A stretch of 64,000 bases of DNA from CALRWV02 sp943371965 (lineage in GTDB: Bacteria; Bacteroidota; JABWAT01). A program made the translations under genes and the position numbers. The notes under the pieces are model-generated. The model saw only the letters and a list, made by a program, of their open reading frames with translations. It made no database searches and was not told the DNA's origin. The stretch covers positions 54,572 to 118,571 of the forward strand of contig CALRWV020000009.1 in assembly GCA_943371965.1 (NCBI GenBank). Direction: 5' to 3'. This document shows, one piece after another, positions 36,154-45,230 of the stretch. Position 1 is the stretch's first letter; each line of letters starts with the position of its first letter.

Positions 36154-36344
36154 ACTTTATCCAATATTACTTTTAAATAGGTAAGTAAAGATCGTCAATT
36201 TCCAATAAATGACATATCCCATTAACATGGGTGTATATAGCAAATGTGATGAAGAGCAATTTAAAATATGCTTAGGATGTGATATGGGTTCTTTAGGTTC
36301 AAAAGTGGAATAGTAATTTCTTTTTTGGGGTCAGATTTAAAAAT

Positions 36345-36374
36345 AAAAAAACCCGCTTTTTAGCGGGTTTTTTT
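36345..36374. terminator. Bidirectional rho-independent terminator after ahcY
   Basis: AAACCCGCT and AGCGGGTTT around a 4-base loop, with seven A before and seven T after, so it reads as a terminator on both strands. Confidence 0.9.
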
Positions 36375-36379
36375 AATTA

Positions 36380-37693
36380 TTAGTATCTGTAATATTCCGG
36401 TTTATAAGGTCCGTCAGGAGAAACACCGATATAATCAGCCTGACTTTTTGAAAGAACATCGAGTTCAACACCCAATTTTTTCAAGTGAAGACGGGCTACT
36501 TTTTCATCAAGATGTTTTGGCAAAGTATAAACTTTGTTTTCATATTTTTCTCTGTGAAGCCAAAGTTCAAGTTGAGCCAAAACCTGATTGGTGAATGAAG
36601 TTGACATTACAAATGAAGGATGTCCGGTAGCACAACCTAAATTCACTAATCGACCTTCAGCAAGTACGATAATATCTTTCCCGTTTTTCAAAGTATATTT
36701 ATCAACCTGAGGTTTTACGGTATCTTTTTTTGCACCTGATTTGTTGTTCAGCCAATCCATATCAATTTCGATATCGAAGTGACCGATGTTGCAGACAATT
36801 GCTTTGTCTTTCATTGAATTGAAATGACGTTCAACAATAATTCCCTGATTTCCAGTTGTGGTTACAATGATGTCAGCTTCTTTAACAGCGTCATCCATCT
36901 TTTTAACTTCGTAACCTTCCATTGCTGCCTGAAGTGCACAGATCGGGTCAATTTCAGTTACAATAACACGAACACCGGCACTGCTGAGTGATTCCGCTGA
37001 ACCTTTTCCAACATCTCCGAATCCTGCAACTACTGCAATTTTTCCGGCCAACATAATATCAGTTGCTCTTCTGATTGCATCAACCAAAGATTCGCGGCAA
37101 CCATATTTGTTATCGAATTTCGATTTGGTTACAGAATCATTCACGTTGATTGCAGGCATACTCAAAGTTCCGTTTTTCATTCTTTCATATAAACGGTGAA
37201 CACCGGTTGTGGTTTCTTCTGAAAGACCTTTAATACCTGCCATCAATTCAGGAAATTTATCAAAGATCATATTTGTCAGGTCACCACCGTCATCCAAAAT
37301 CATGTTCAACGGTTGTCCATCTGCGAAAAAAATGGTTTGTTCAATACACCAGTCAAATTCTTCTGCTGACATTTCTTTCCATGCATAAACGGGAACCCCT
37401 GCAGCAGCAATTGCAGCAGCAGCATGATCCTGAGTTGAGAAAATATTGCATGATGACCATTGAACTTCTGCACCCAATTCAATTAAAGTTTCAATCAGAA
37501 CTGCAGTTTGGATTGTCATGTGGAGACATCCGGCAATTCTTGCGCCTTTCAAGGGTTTTTGTTTTCCCATATCTTCGCGCAATGCCATAAGACCGGGCAT
37601 TTCAGCTTCAGCAAGAAGAATTTCTTTTCTTCCCCATTCAGCCAATTTCATATCCTTAACTTTGTAAGGAAGTTTTTCAGTATTTACCAGCAT
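36380..37693 (-). CDS. ahcY: Adenosylhomocysteinase
   Basis: 437 residues from MLVNTEKLPYKVKDMKLAEWG. NAD motif GFGDVGKGSAESL, catalytic segment NVNDSVTKSKFDNKYGCRES with Lys and Asp, and C-terminal KLGVELDVLSKSQADYIGVS. It hydrolyses S-adenosylhomocysteine after SAM-dependent methylation. AAAAGGAC precedes ATG 37693; the longer reading to 37771 has no similarity. Directly downstream of metK, so the methyl cycle genes are together. Confidence 0.95.
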   Translation of the reverse strand: MLVNTEKLPYKVKDMKLAEWGRKEILLAEAEMPGLMALREDMGKQKPLKGARIAGCLHMTIQTAVLIETLIELGAEVQWSSCNIFSTQDHAAAAIAAAGVPVYAWKEMSAEEFDWCIEQTIFFADGQPLNMILDDGGDLTNMIFDKFPELMAGIKGLSEETTTGVHRLYERMKNGTLSMPAINVNDSVTKSKFDNKYGCRESLVDAIRRATDIMLAGKIAVVAGFGDVGKGSAESLSSAGVRVIVTEIDPICALQAAMEGYEVKKMDDAVKEADIIVTTTGNQGIIVERHFNSMKDKAIVCNIGHFDIEIDMDWLNNKSGAKKDTVKPQVDKYTLKNGKDIIVLAEGRLVNLGCATGHPSFVMSTSFTNQVLAQLELWLHREKYENKVYTLPKHLDEKVARLHLKKLGVELDVLSKSQADYIGVSPDGPYKPEYYRY

Positions 37694-37781
37694 TGTAATT
37701 GTCCTTTTCTTTTTCAAATTCATTTGACAGATAAGCCTAACAAGTTGACTTATCTTATTTTCAATCTTCATCTAAACGTAA

Positions 37782-38924
37782 TTACTTGACAGCTTTCAGC
37801 AATTTGTTGACGTAATCAGTTTGTTCCCATGTGAAACCTTCTTCAGTACGTCCGAAATGCCCGTAAGCAGCTGTTTGCTTGTATTTAGGTTTCAACAAAT
37901 CAAGACGCTTAATAATTCCGCGCGGAGTCATATCAAAAACTTCTGAAACCGCTTTTGAAATTACTGCATCAGGAAGGGACCCTGTTCCGAACGTTTCAAC
38001 CAGAATGGAAACGGGTTCTTTTACTCCGATTGCATATGCAACCTGAACTTGGCATTCTTTTGCCAATTCTGCGGCAACCACATTTTTTGCAATATGTCTT
38101 GCTGCATAGGCTGCTGAACGGTCAACTTTTGAAGGATCTTTTCCGGAGAAAGCACCGCCACCGTGAGCTGCTCGTCCGCCGTAAGTATCAACAATAATTT
38201 TTCTGCCTGTTAGACCGGAGTCGCCGTGTGGTCCACCAATTTCAAAATTCCCGGTTGGGTTAATGTGATAGATTGTGTTTTTATCCAAATACTTGGAAGG
38301 AATGATTTTTTTAATAACGTTTTCAATTACGTCTTCACGGATTGTTTTTTGTTTTACATCCGGATCGTGTTGTGTGGAAACTACAATCGTGTGGGCACGT
38401 TTAACTTTTCCGCGTTTTTCATACTCAAACGTAATTTGTGATTTTGCATCAGGACGCAGGTAAGTCATAATGCGTCCTTTTTTGCGGATTTCAGCCAATT
38501 TTTTAACCAATTGGTGAGCATAATAAATTGGAGCCGGCATCAAAACATTGGTTTCATTGCTGGCGTATCCGAACATCATTCCCTGATCTCCTGCACCACC
38601 GGTATCAACTCCCATCGCAATATCAGGTGATTGCTGATGAATGGTGTTCAATAATCCCAATGATTCCGCTTCAAATTTGTAAGCTGCATCAGTGTATCCG
38701 ATTTCTTTGATTGTGTTTCTGACAACACTCTGAAAATCGACATACGTTTTGGTTGTAATTTCACCTGCAATTACAACCAAACCGGTTGTAACCAAAGTTT
38801 CACACGCAACACGGCTGTACGGATCACCAGCCAACATGGCATCAAGAATTGCGTCAGAAATCTGATCGGCAACTTTATCTGGATGTCCTTCTGAAACGGA
38901 CTCTGAGGTAAACAAATAAGACAT
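37782..38924 (-). CDS. metK: S-adenosylmethionine synthetase
   Basis: 380 residues, the family length. Motifs GHPDKVADQISDAILDAM, GAGDQGMMFGYA and GGGAFSGKDPSKVDRSAA (the phosphate loop) are intact. It makes SAM from methionine and ATP. AAAAAAGGA lies upstream of the ATG. I saw no SAM riboswitch in the leader (38925-39000). Probably cotranscribed with ahcY. Confidence 0.96.
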   Translation of the reverse strand: MSYLFTSESVSEGHPDKVADQISDAILDAMLAGDPYSRVACETLVTTGLVVIAGEITTKTYVDFQSVVRNTIKEIGYTDAAYKFEAESLGLLNTIHQQSPDIAMGVDTGGAGDQGMMFGYASNETNVLMPAPIYYAHQLVKKLAEIRKKGRIMTYLRPDAKSQITFEYEKRGKVKRAHTIVVSTQHDPDVKQKTIREDVIENVIKKIIPSKYLDKNTIYHINPTGNFEIGGPHGDSGLTGRKIIVDTYGGRAAHGGGAFSGKDPSKVDRSAAYAARHIAKNVVAAELAKECQVQVAYAIGVKEPVSILVETFGTGSLPDAVISKAVSEVFDMTPRGIIKRLDLLKPKYKQTAAYGHFGRTEEGFTWEQTDYVNKLLKAVK

Positions 38925-39002
38925 TGATTTATTATTCCTTTTTTGATTAATATAAAAATCTGATTTTAAAAGTTAAAAGTCACGCTGAATGCAATAAATT
39001 TG

Positions 39003-39112
39003 AACTGCAAGAACACGAAATTGCCATAAGACAAAAAATAATTCACTTAAGGTGACTGGAAAATTCGAATTAAACCTTTGCGTTTCATCGTCTTAGCGGT
39101 TCAATTTTATAA
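39003..39112. repeat. Degenerate 9-base inverted repeat region
   Basis: GAACTGCAAGAACACGAAA on the left roughly complements CGTTTCATCGTCTTAGCGG on the right, with several mismatches. Related to the copy at 40143-40237. It separates metK from the nucleotidyltransferase gene and also covers two TTAAAAG units at 38966-38979 nearby. Confidence 0.55.
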
Positions 39113-39121
39113 AAACTCCGA

Positions 39122-40099
39122 TTAACTGAAATCGATTTCAGTCATATCACCAACATTAATTTTTCTGAACCTGCCTGAAATTAAAGCACCATTTCCAACA
39201 ATTGATTCATTCAGCATTGAAGCATCCACTTTTGCTTCCGTACCAATAATTGAATTGGTAATGATTGAATCAGTGATAATTGCATTTTCGCCGATTGTTG
39301 TATTCGGACCTATAACAGAATTTTTAATCTTTGCGTTCGGATGAATGAAAACCGGTGGATTGATTACAACTCCCGGAATTTTAGCATTCGTACCTTTCAT
39401 GCTCAAAAGCACCTGATTGGTAGAAAGTAACGTTTCCGGTTTTCCGCAATCATACCAGCCTTCAACATTGAAAGTGGTGAAAGTTTCACCTTCTTTAATC
39501 ATTTTCTGAAGTGCATCCGTGAGCTGATATTCATTTTTGGTTCTTACATTATTATCAACAAGATAATTCAATGCATCTTTCAGTTTTTTTGGATTGGTAA
39601 TGTAATACAAACCAACAATCGCAAGGTTGGAAGTTGGTTTTTCAGGTTTTTCAATCAGCTTTTTGATTTTTCCGTCTTCAACTTCGGCAACACCGAAACG
39701 GCGAGGATCTTCAACCCATTTCACACCAAGTGATGAATTTTTGCCGCCCAAAACTTTTTTCAGGTCAACATCAAAAATGGTATCGCCCAAAATGATAAAA
39801 ATCGGTTCTGAATCACTGAATGTTCTTTGTGCCACCCAAATTGAATGTCCCAAACCCAACAATTCTGACTGTTCAACAAAATCGATTGGAATGGTATAAT
39901 TGGAACGGAGATAGTTTTCAATAACATCTCCTTTGTAACCAATAATGACAGTTGCTTCAGTAATTCCATCTTCGATCAGTTTGTCAAAAATATGACCGAT
40001 GATTGGTTTTCCAGCAACATTCAACATCACTTTTGGAATTGTGTATGTGTGCGGACGAAGTCTAGATCCCATTCCTGCTACGGGAATAATTGCTTTCAT
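39122..40099 (-). CDS. NDP-sugar nucleotidyltransferase (glucose-1-phosphate thymidylyltransferase-like)
   Basis: 325 residues. N-terminal motif MKAIIPVAGMGSRLRPHTYT with IPKVML, then GWYDCGKPETLL, and a C-terminal left-handed beta-helix (INPPVFIHPNAKIKNSVIGP, then repeated NAIITDSIITNS hexapeptides). It activates sugar phosphates with a nucleotide for surface polysaccharide; the exact sugar is not evident. GAGGAAAC precedes the ATG. Confidence 0.85.
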   Translation of the reverse strand: MKAIIPVAGMGSRLRPHTYTIPKVMLNVAGKPIIGHIFDKLIEDGITEATVIIGYKGDVIENYLRSNYTIPIDFVEQSELLGLGHSIWVAQRTFSDSEPIFIILGDTIFDVDLKKVLGGKNSSLGVKWVEDPRRFGVAEVEDGKIKKLIEKPEKPTSNLAIVGLYYITNPKKLKDALNYLVDNNVRTKNEYQLTDALQKMIKEGETFTTFNVEGWYDCGKPETLLSTNQVLLSMKGTNAKIPGVVINPPVFIHPNAKIKNSVIGPNTTIGENAIITDSIITNSIIGTEAKVDASMLNESIVGNGALISGRFRKINVGDMTEIDFS

Positions 40100-40142
40100 G
40101 TTTCCTCTTTAATTTATCTTTGGTTTTGAAATTTTATAAGAA

Positions 40143-40237
40143 AACCGCCAAGACACAGAGACGCGAAGTGAATAGAATTAATAATCATTTCTCCCGATGA
40201 ATCGGGACAAGTTATTTGTCTTAGCGACTTTGCGGTT
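40143..40237. repeat. Nested inverted repeat (AACCGCCAAG type)
   Basis: The outer arms AACCGCCAAGACACAGAGAC and CTTAGCGACTTTGCGGTT are partly complementary with a 9-base rhythm. The inner TCCCGATGAATCGGGA is an exact palindrome at about 40192-40207. It lies between the aldehyde dehydrogenase and nucleotidyltransferase genes and may end transcription. Confidence 0.7.
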
Positions 40238-40244
40238 AAACCCA

Positions 40245-41930
40245 TTATTTTGAAAATTTATGAATCAGCGTTGTTATTGCATCTTCAGAAAGAGGAAGAA
40301 TTGTCGATTTAACTTCTTCCTTTTGCTGTTTTACTTCTGGTTTTGTTGCAGACTGGACTGCGGGTGAATGAACCACCGGATTTCCGGCTTTTTCCCTTAT
40401 TCTTGCGTCAATTTCATCCATCCATGATTTGGTCGGTTCATGTTTTTTAGGAGATGAAATTTCCGGAGAAACTGTTTTTTCAATGTGCTGAAACTGGTAG
40501 GTTTTTGGTTTGTATTCCAAGGTTCTGCTTTTTCCGGCAGGTTTGGTTTCAACTGAGTTCTCAGACATCCAATTCGCTTTAAATTCTTTTGTTTCGAAGG
40601 CAACATGTTTTTTATTCAAAAGATGAAGCGGTGTAATGTTATCTGCAGTAATGCTTCCGCCCCAAGTACCGCAACCCAAGGTCATAGCAGGAGGAAGTCC
40701 GGTTGTAAAACCAACAGCTCCAAGAGATGCTACCGTATTGACCAAAATTCTCATTGCAGGTTTTTTCAGTGCGAATTCAGTGATTATTTTTTCGTCATTG
40801 GCATGAAGAGACATCGTATGTCCGATTCCGCCAAAATTTAAAACTTCCATGCAGCGCTGACAACCTTCTTCCCAACCATTAACTGTAAAAAGTGATAGGA
40901 TTGGTGATAATGTTTCCATTGAAAGCGGATCTTGTTTTCCTACTGATTTAATTTCAGCTACTAAAACTCTGGTATCCGATGAAACGGTAATGCCACTCAT
41001 TTGCGCAATTTTTGTAGCCAACTGTCCGACAGTTTCAGTATTCAGTTTTCCACCGGGAACAACGGTTTTTTCCAGCTTTTTTACATCTTCAGAATTCAGA
41101 TAGGCAGCTTTGTATTTTTTCAGCGATTCAAGAACCTGATTTTTGATTGGCGCATCAACAATGATTGAACGTTCAGAAGAGCACAAATTTCCGTTGTCAA
41201 ATGAACAGCCTGTTATAATATCACGGACTGCTTTATCAACATTTGCACTTCTATCGATATAGGAAGGAACGTTACCTGAACCAACTCCATAAGCTGGTTT
41301 TCCTGTTGATTGTGCCGCACGAACCATTTGACTTGAACCGGTTGCCAAAATAACGTTTGTTAATTTGTGCTTCATCATTTCTTCGGTTCCATCCAATGAA
41401 ACTTCGGTAATGCAATTGATCAGTCCTTTTGGAGCACCTGCCTTTTCAGCGGCATCTGACATTACTTTTGCAGCTTCTGATGTGCATTTCACAGCTCTCG
41501 GATGCGGAGCCATCACAATTCCGTTTCGTGATTTAACGGCAATAATAGCTTTGTACATGGCTGTTGAAGTCGGATTGGTTGTCGGAATCAAAGCAGCAAC
41601 AACACCCATCGGTTCAGCAATTTCCCAAACTTTTCCATCTGGAGATTTACTGATTATTCCAACGGTCTTCATGTTTTTGATATATTCGTAAAGAGTTTTG
41701 GAACCGAACAGATTTTTCAGGATTTTATCTTCGTACCGTCCCATTTTAGTATCGTCAACAGCCAATCTTGCAAGTCTTTCCGAGTGTGCCTCACCGGCTT
41801 CTGCCATTGCTTTTACAATCCGGTCAACCTGTTCTTGGGTTGCTTCCTTAAAAAGATGTTGCGCTTTTGAAGCTGTTTCAATCAGATCACGTGCCTGTTG
41901 AATTGATTTGAGGTCTGATGAAAGGTTCAT
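40245..41930 (-). CDS. Acylating aldehyde dehydrogenase with microcompartment targeting tail
   Basis: 561 residues, longer than the roughly 460-residue catalytic core of EutE/PduP. The nucleophile is C250 in FDNGNLCSSERS, and GVGSGNVPSYIDRSANVDKA and GLPPAMTLGCGTWGGS are typical of CoA-acylating dehydrogenases. The tail from about residue 440 has two amphipathic helices, TKSWMDEIDARIREKAG and the terminal SEDAITTLIHKFSK, which resemble encapsulation peptides of bacterial microcompartments. It would turn an aldehyde into acyl-CoA inside a shell. The PPC-domain gene 10 bases upstream is probably cotranscribed. Confidence 0.87.
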   Translation of the reverse strand: MNLSSDLKSIQQARDLIETASKAQHLFKEATQEQVDRIVKAMAEAGEAHSERLARLAVDDTKMGRYEDKILKNLFGSKTLYEYIKNMKTVGIISKSPDGKVWEIAEPMGVVAALIPTTNPTSTAMYKAIIAVKSRNGIVMAPHPRAVKCTSEAAKVMSDAAEKAGAPKGLINCITEVSLDGTEEMMKHKLTNVILATGSSQMVRAAQSTGKPAYGVGSGNVPSYIDRSANVDKAVRDIITGCSFDNGNLCSSERSIIVDAPIKNQVLESLKKYKAAYLNSEDVKKLEKTVVPGGKLNTETVGQLATKIAQMSGITVSSDTRVLVAEIKSVGKQDPLSMETLSPILSLFTVNGWEEGCQRCMEVLNFGGIGHTMSLHANDEKIITEFALKKPAMRILVNTVASLGAVGFTTGLPPAMTLGCGTWGGSITADNITPLHLLNKKHVAFETKEFKANWMSENSVETKPAGKSRTLEYKPKTYQFQHIEKTVSPEISSPKKHEPTKSWMDEIDARIREKAGNPVVHSPAVQSATKPEVKQQKEEVKSTILPLSEDAITTLIHKFSK

Positions 41931-41940
41931 GGTTTTATCT

Positions 41941-42390
41941 TCAGATGGTTAAGTTTTTTGGCCAAATCGACAGTCCGGTTGAAGAATCATATTCACGGTG
42001 CATATCAATTCCCGAAAATTCTTCTATAAAAATTTCAGCGTTGAAAGCTTTGGTTCCGGGTTCAAAATGTCCGCCGGAAATTTTTGAAGTCGAATCAACA
42101 ACCATCATTTTTCCATAAATAACCGGAACTCCATTTTTCTCGGAAATATTTCCTGCCAGATGGATCATTTCAAGCGGTTTTTGGATTTTATTGATTACGG
42201 AATCCTTCTCCAATTGTCTGAAAAATGATAATACCGCCGATTTTAAAGTACCGGTTCCGGTAAATCTGCCGTTTAAAATATTTTTTGAGACACAAAAGTT
42301 CTGGATTGATTCATACAAATCAGCATCCAATGGAATTCTGACTGCATAACGGTTTTTGATTTCGAAGTTCTGCAAATTGAAAGCTTTCAT
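41941..42390 (-). CDS. PPC/DUF296-domain protein
   Basis: 149 residues. The pattern RYAVRIPLDADLYESI, MIHLAGNISEKNGVPVIYGK, ISGGHFEPGTKAFNAEIFIE and STGLSIWP matches the PPC (DUF296) domain, best known from AT-hook plant proteins and a trimeric prokaryotic fold. No AT-hook or HTH is present. Its position directly upstream of the microcompartment-type aldehyde dehydrogenase suggests a related, unknown role. Confidence 0.8.
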   Translation of the reverse strand: MKAFNLQNFEIKNRYAVRIPLDADLYESIQNFCVSKNILNGRFTGTGTLKSAVLSFFRQLEKDSVINKIQKPLEMIHLAGNISEKNGVPVIYGKMMVVDSTSKISGGHFEPGTKAFNAEIFIEEFSGIDMHREYDSSTGLSIWPKNLTI

Positions 42391-42472
42391 TTCAGTTGAA
42401 CAGGAATATATTGAAAAGGGTTTTTTTAATCAATTTGGAAAAGAAGAATTCGGGTTGGGAAATAAATACATT

Positions 42473-42584
42473 GCCCACGAAAAAGACGAAAAGAACGAAA
42501 TATGAAAACATCAATACAAAATCTGGAAATTTAAAAAAATCTTACTGTATTAATTTTTTCGTCTCTTTCGTGTTTTTCGTGGGG
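42473..42584. repeat. GCCCACGAAA-type 9-base inverted repeat, copy 1
   Basis: Left arm GCCCACGAAAA/AGACGAAAA/GAACGAAA and right arm TTTTTTCGTC...GTTTTTCGTGGGG are complementary apart from a few differences. Copies 2 and 3 are at 60798-60878 and 62254-62315. Confidence 0.85.
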
Positions 42585-42601
42585 AAAGTGTATTTTTTAA
42601 G

Positions 42602-42754
42602 TCAGCAGCAACCACCACCATCATAGAAATAAGTAGAGTCAGTAAAATAAATATCGTTGCGATTCAATGATTTAAGTGAATTTGAGGTTTTATCACAGAT
42701 TGCAAGTGGCATTTTTTGCAGAATAACATGTCCGCTGTTATCGTCAATTACTGT
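42602..42754 (-). other. Short unassigned reading frame ending in GGGCC, possible arsM remnant
   Basis: A 50-residue frame without an upstream ATG; an internal ATG at 42712 gives 36 residues. It reads through PLAICDKTSNSLKSLNRNDI and ends STYFYDGGGCC followed by TGA. It overlaps the end of the glycosyltransferase gene in another frame. The ICDKT stretch and cysteine-rich end recall the C-terminal part of arsenosugar-type ArsM, whose gene is missing here, but the match is from memory only. It could equally be a short Cys-ended peptide or chance. No ribosome-binding site is seen. Confidence 0.3.
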
Positions 42755-43494
42755 TTATTATAATTTTCCACCGAATAATATATTTCATGCAATAAAACAG
42801 GATCCTCTCCTTTGAAAAACAGGAACTGAAGATATAAATTTCTGAGTGAATTCATCAGAAATCCATTACGTATCCATCTTCTCCCATCTGTTACGGAATA
42901 AAATGGAATTAATGTCAAATCATTTTTTCTGCCAATTCTGCGTATCCATTCCAAATCTTCCATGATCGGAATTTCAAGGAAACTGCCACACTCTTTCCAC
43001 AATTTCAAAGAAACAAAAAAAGTTTGGTCTCCATACGGCAAATCAAAAAGATAATTTCTTATTTCGACAAAAAGCTCCAAAATCCTGAATTTAAAATCAA
43101 GTGCATTCACTTTGAATTTGAATGAACCAACCACATTTTTCCCCACATCAACATACTCTATCAATTTGAAAATTGATTCCTTGGGAATTTGCGTATCGGC
43201 ATGAAGAAAGACCAGCATGTGACCGTTTGCAGCAGCTGCACCGGTATTCATTTGAACCGATCTGGATTTTGGGGAATGAATAAGAGAAATTCGATTGTCG
43301 GATATTTTTGATTTGATGATATCAATACTTTTGTCGGTACTTCCGCCATCAACAAAAATAAATTCAGATTGAGGAAAATTCAGGATAGTTTCAAAAAGAA
43401 CAGGAAGATTTATTTCTTCATTTAATACTGGTATGATAAAACTGAGTTTGGGCTTCAACAAAAAATTACCTTTTATTTTCCGTTTAAATTCCAA
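42748..43494 (-). CDS. Family 2 glycosyltransferase, arsenosugar/rSAM-selenodomain type (TIGR04283-like)
   Basis: 248 residues. GT-A fold: FIIPVLNEEINLPVLFETIL, EFIFVDGGSTDKSIDII and MLVFLHADTQIP holding the metal-binding Asp positions. With ArsS, DUF547 and AhpD neighbours this fits the TIGR04283 family named for arsenosugar clusters. The start overlaps the DUF547 stop by 22 bases, so translation is coupled. It would transfer a sugar; acceptor unknown. Confidence 0.8.
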   Translation of the reverse strand: MEFKRKIKGNFLLKPKLSFIIPVLNEEINLPVLFETILNFPQSEFIFVDGGSTDKSIDIIKSKISDNRISLIHSPKSRSVQMNTGAAAANGHMLVFLHADTQIPKESIFKLIEYVDVGKNVVGSFKFKVNALDFKFRILELFVEIRNYLFDLPYGDQTFFVSLKLWKECGSFLEIPIMEDLEWIRRIGRKNDLTLIPFYSVTDGRRWIRNGFLMNSLRNLYLQFLFFKGEDPVLLHEIYYSVENYNKQ

Positions 43495-44207
43495 TCATAG
43501 TCAATGTAAGTTATTTTATAATCTTTAACATTTTCATTGGAACGCAATTCTTTTGGAAATAAAAGCCAGACATTTTCTTTGTAGTTTCCGGTTTTCTCAA
43601 AATCACTTTTATACCAATCAAGAATTTTTGAAACTGAAATGGTGTTGTTTTCCTTATCGATTTTGTTTTTTGATTTATCACTGAAAAAAATATTTGTTTG
43701 ATTTTCAAGCTGTTCATTCAACCTGTTTCCGGTATATGCTTCTGATCTTAAAGGTGGACACGATAAAGCAGCACAAACCAATGCGAAATGTATTCTTGGT
43801 TCACTGAATTTTTTCCTGATGATGTCATGTTCAATATTGTTCAAGGTATATTTCTTTCCAGCAACGAAAGCAAATTCCCTATCCCATGGTGAAGAAATTA
43901 AAGGAAACCCGATATCCTTTATCGACTTGACCGGGTATTTATCAACTATCAATTTAATTGTGTAAGCGTTATAAGCGTTAATCCAAAATGCCAATTGTTC
44001 ATTTTTATTCAATTGAGTAATATCTGCAGAAGCCAACTGATTTAAATACTCATTTAATTTTGAATCCGATTTGAATGACTTGTAGTCAACAAATCCATTT
44101 TTTACGTATTTTTTCAGAAGCTGATCAAACTGAGAATGATCAAATCCTGATTGTCCATAAATTGTTAGACTAAAAAAGCTGATAAAAATAACAGATAATA
44201 ATTTCAT
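43473..44207 (-). CDS. DUF547-domain secreted protein
   Basis: 244 residues. Signal peptide (MKLLSVIFISFFSLTIYGQ), then DUF547 motifs QLAFWINAYNAYTIKLIVDK, NIEHDIIRKKF, HFALVCAALSCPPLR and the terminal DYDWNLNG. The domain has Cys and His residues resembling papain-like folds. Widely found beside ArsS genes, function unknown. Its ATG lies directly after the arsS stop. Confidence 0.85.
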   Translation of the reverse strand: MKLLSVIFISFFSLTIYGQSGFDHSQFDQLLKKYVKNGFVDYKSFKSDSKLNEYLNQLASADITQLNKNEQLAFWINAYNAYTIKLIVDKYPVKSIKDIGFPLISSPWDREFAFVAGKKYTLNNIEHDIIRKKFSEPRIHFALVCAALSCPPLRSEAYTGNRLNEQLENQTNIFFSDKSKNKIDKENNTISVSKILDWYKSDFEKTGNYKENVWLLFPKELRSNENVKDYKITYIDYDWNLNGK

Positions 44208-45200
44208 TTAAACTGTTGCCCCTCCACAGCTGCTGCCGTTTCCGGCAGTACAGCCAAAACAATGGGATTCAAAAATTATGTCACGTTTTTTCAATCCCTC
44301 AAGATCGAAATCATAAATGGAAAGTTTTTTTCCGTTTTCAATTTGCATATTCAGCATTTGGTTGAAATCGCAATCAAATAATGAGCCATCATATCCCACA
44401 CTGATCATCGAACGGCACATAACACCTTCTGCCGCTGCCGGGTTGAAAGCGTTAAATAACTTCATCATATAATCATCATATTGCTCAGTTCTTTGGAGGC
44501 TTTCAGCAAATCGGTGAATTGGCATGTTCGTCACTGTGTATAACCTGTTGAATTCAATTCCGAACTTCTGGTTTAATTCTTTTTTGAATTGCAGTTCAAG
44601 TGACATTTGTGAAGCAGGAAGAAATGTCCCAACAGGATTATAAACAAGATGAAGAAGCAATCCGCTGTTTTCTTTTCCATATCCTTTTGAATTCAATATT
44701 TTCAAACTCTCAATGCTTTTGTTGAAAACACCTTTTCCGCGCTGCTTGTCAGTAAAAAATTCCTGATAATAAGGAAGTGAAGAAATCAGTTCGATTTTGT
44801 TTTCAGCGAAAAAACCCGGCAAATACATTTTACTTTCTTTGGTCTGCGGATTGCCATCAAAGGTAACAGTAAGGTTATGCCTAACCATCACATTTTTTCC
44901 CAACTTTTTAGCTTCCTTTACAAAATAGTCGAAATGAGGATTGAGTTCCGGAGCGCCACCTGTCAGATCAAGATTTTTTATTTCTGATGATGAAGCAAGA
45001 ACTTTCAGACATTGATCTACAGTTTCAATATTCATCTGCTCTGTACGGATTGGAGACGAATCAACATGACAATGCAGACATGCCTGATTGCACAGTTTGG
45101 TGATATTGACCTGAAGAGTTTCCACCGAAACCGGTTTCAATTTCAAATTGAATTTTTCAAGTTGTTCAGGGAAATTATAATTTATGGTTTCAGTGCTCAT
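44208..45200 (-). CDS. arsS: Arsenosugar biosynthesis radical SAM protein ArsS
   Basis: 330 residues. Radical SAM CX3CX2C motif CNQACLHCHV (residues about 37-44), DLTGGAPELNPHF, and a Cys-rich C-terminus (CFGCTAGNGSSCGGATV) characteristic of the ArsS/TIGR04167 family. Known members couple methylated arsenic with SAM-derived 5-deoxyadenosyl to begin arsenosugar synthesis. No arsM or TIGR04282 partner is within the window. The AhpD-like gene starts 31 bases upstream. Confidence 0.87.
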   Translation of the reverse strand: MSTETINYNFPEQLEKFNLKLKPVSVETLQVNITKLCNQACLHCHVDSSPIRTEQMNIETVDQCLKVLASSSEIKNLDLTGGAPELNPHFDYFVKEAKKLGKNVMVRHNLTVTFDGNPQTKESKMYLPGFFAENKIELISSLPYYQEFFTDKQRGKGVFNKSIESLKILNSKGYGKENSGLLLHLVYNPVGTFLPASQMSLELQFKKELNQKFGIEFNRLYTVTNMPIHRFAESLQRTEQYDDYMMKLFNAFNPAAAEGVMCRSMISVGYDGSLFDCDFNQMLNMQIENGKKLSIYDFDLEGLKKRDIIFESHCFGCTAGNGSSCGGATV

Positions 45201-45230
45201 TTTTATTTTTCGATTTGGCTTTTTGGGGAA

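Noticed and set aside
38925..39121. SAM riboswitch upstream of metK
   Set aside because: No conserved riboswitch core or leader terminator seen; only degenerate repeats.
42602..42754. Selenoprotein read-through joining the glycosyltransferase to the GGGCC frame
   Set aside because: The glycosyltransferase ends in TAA and the second frame is shifted, so recoding of TGA cannot join them.
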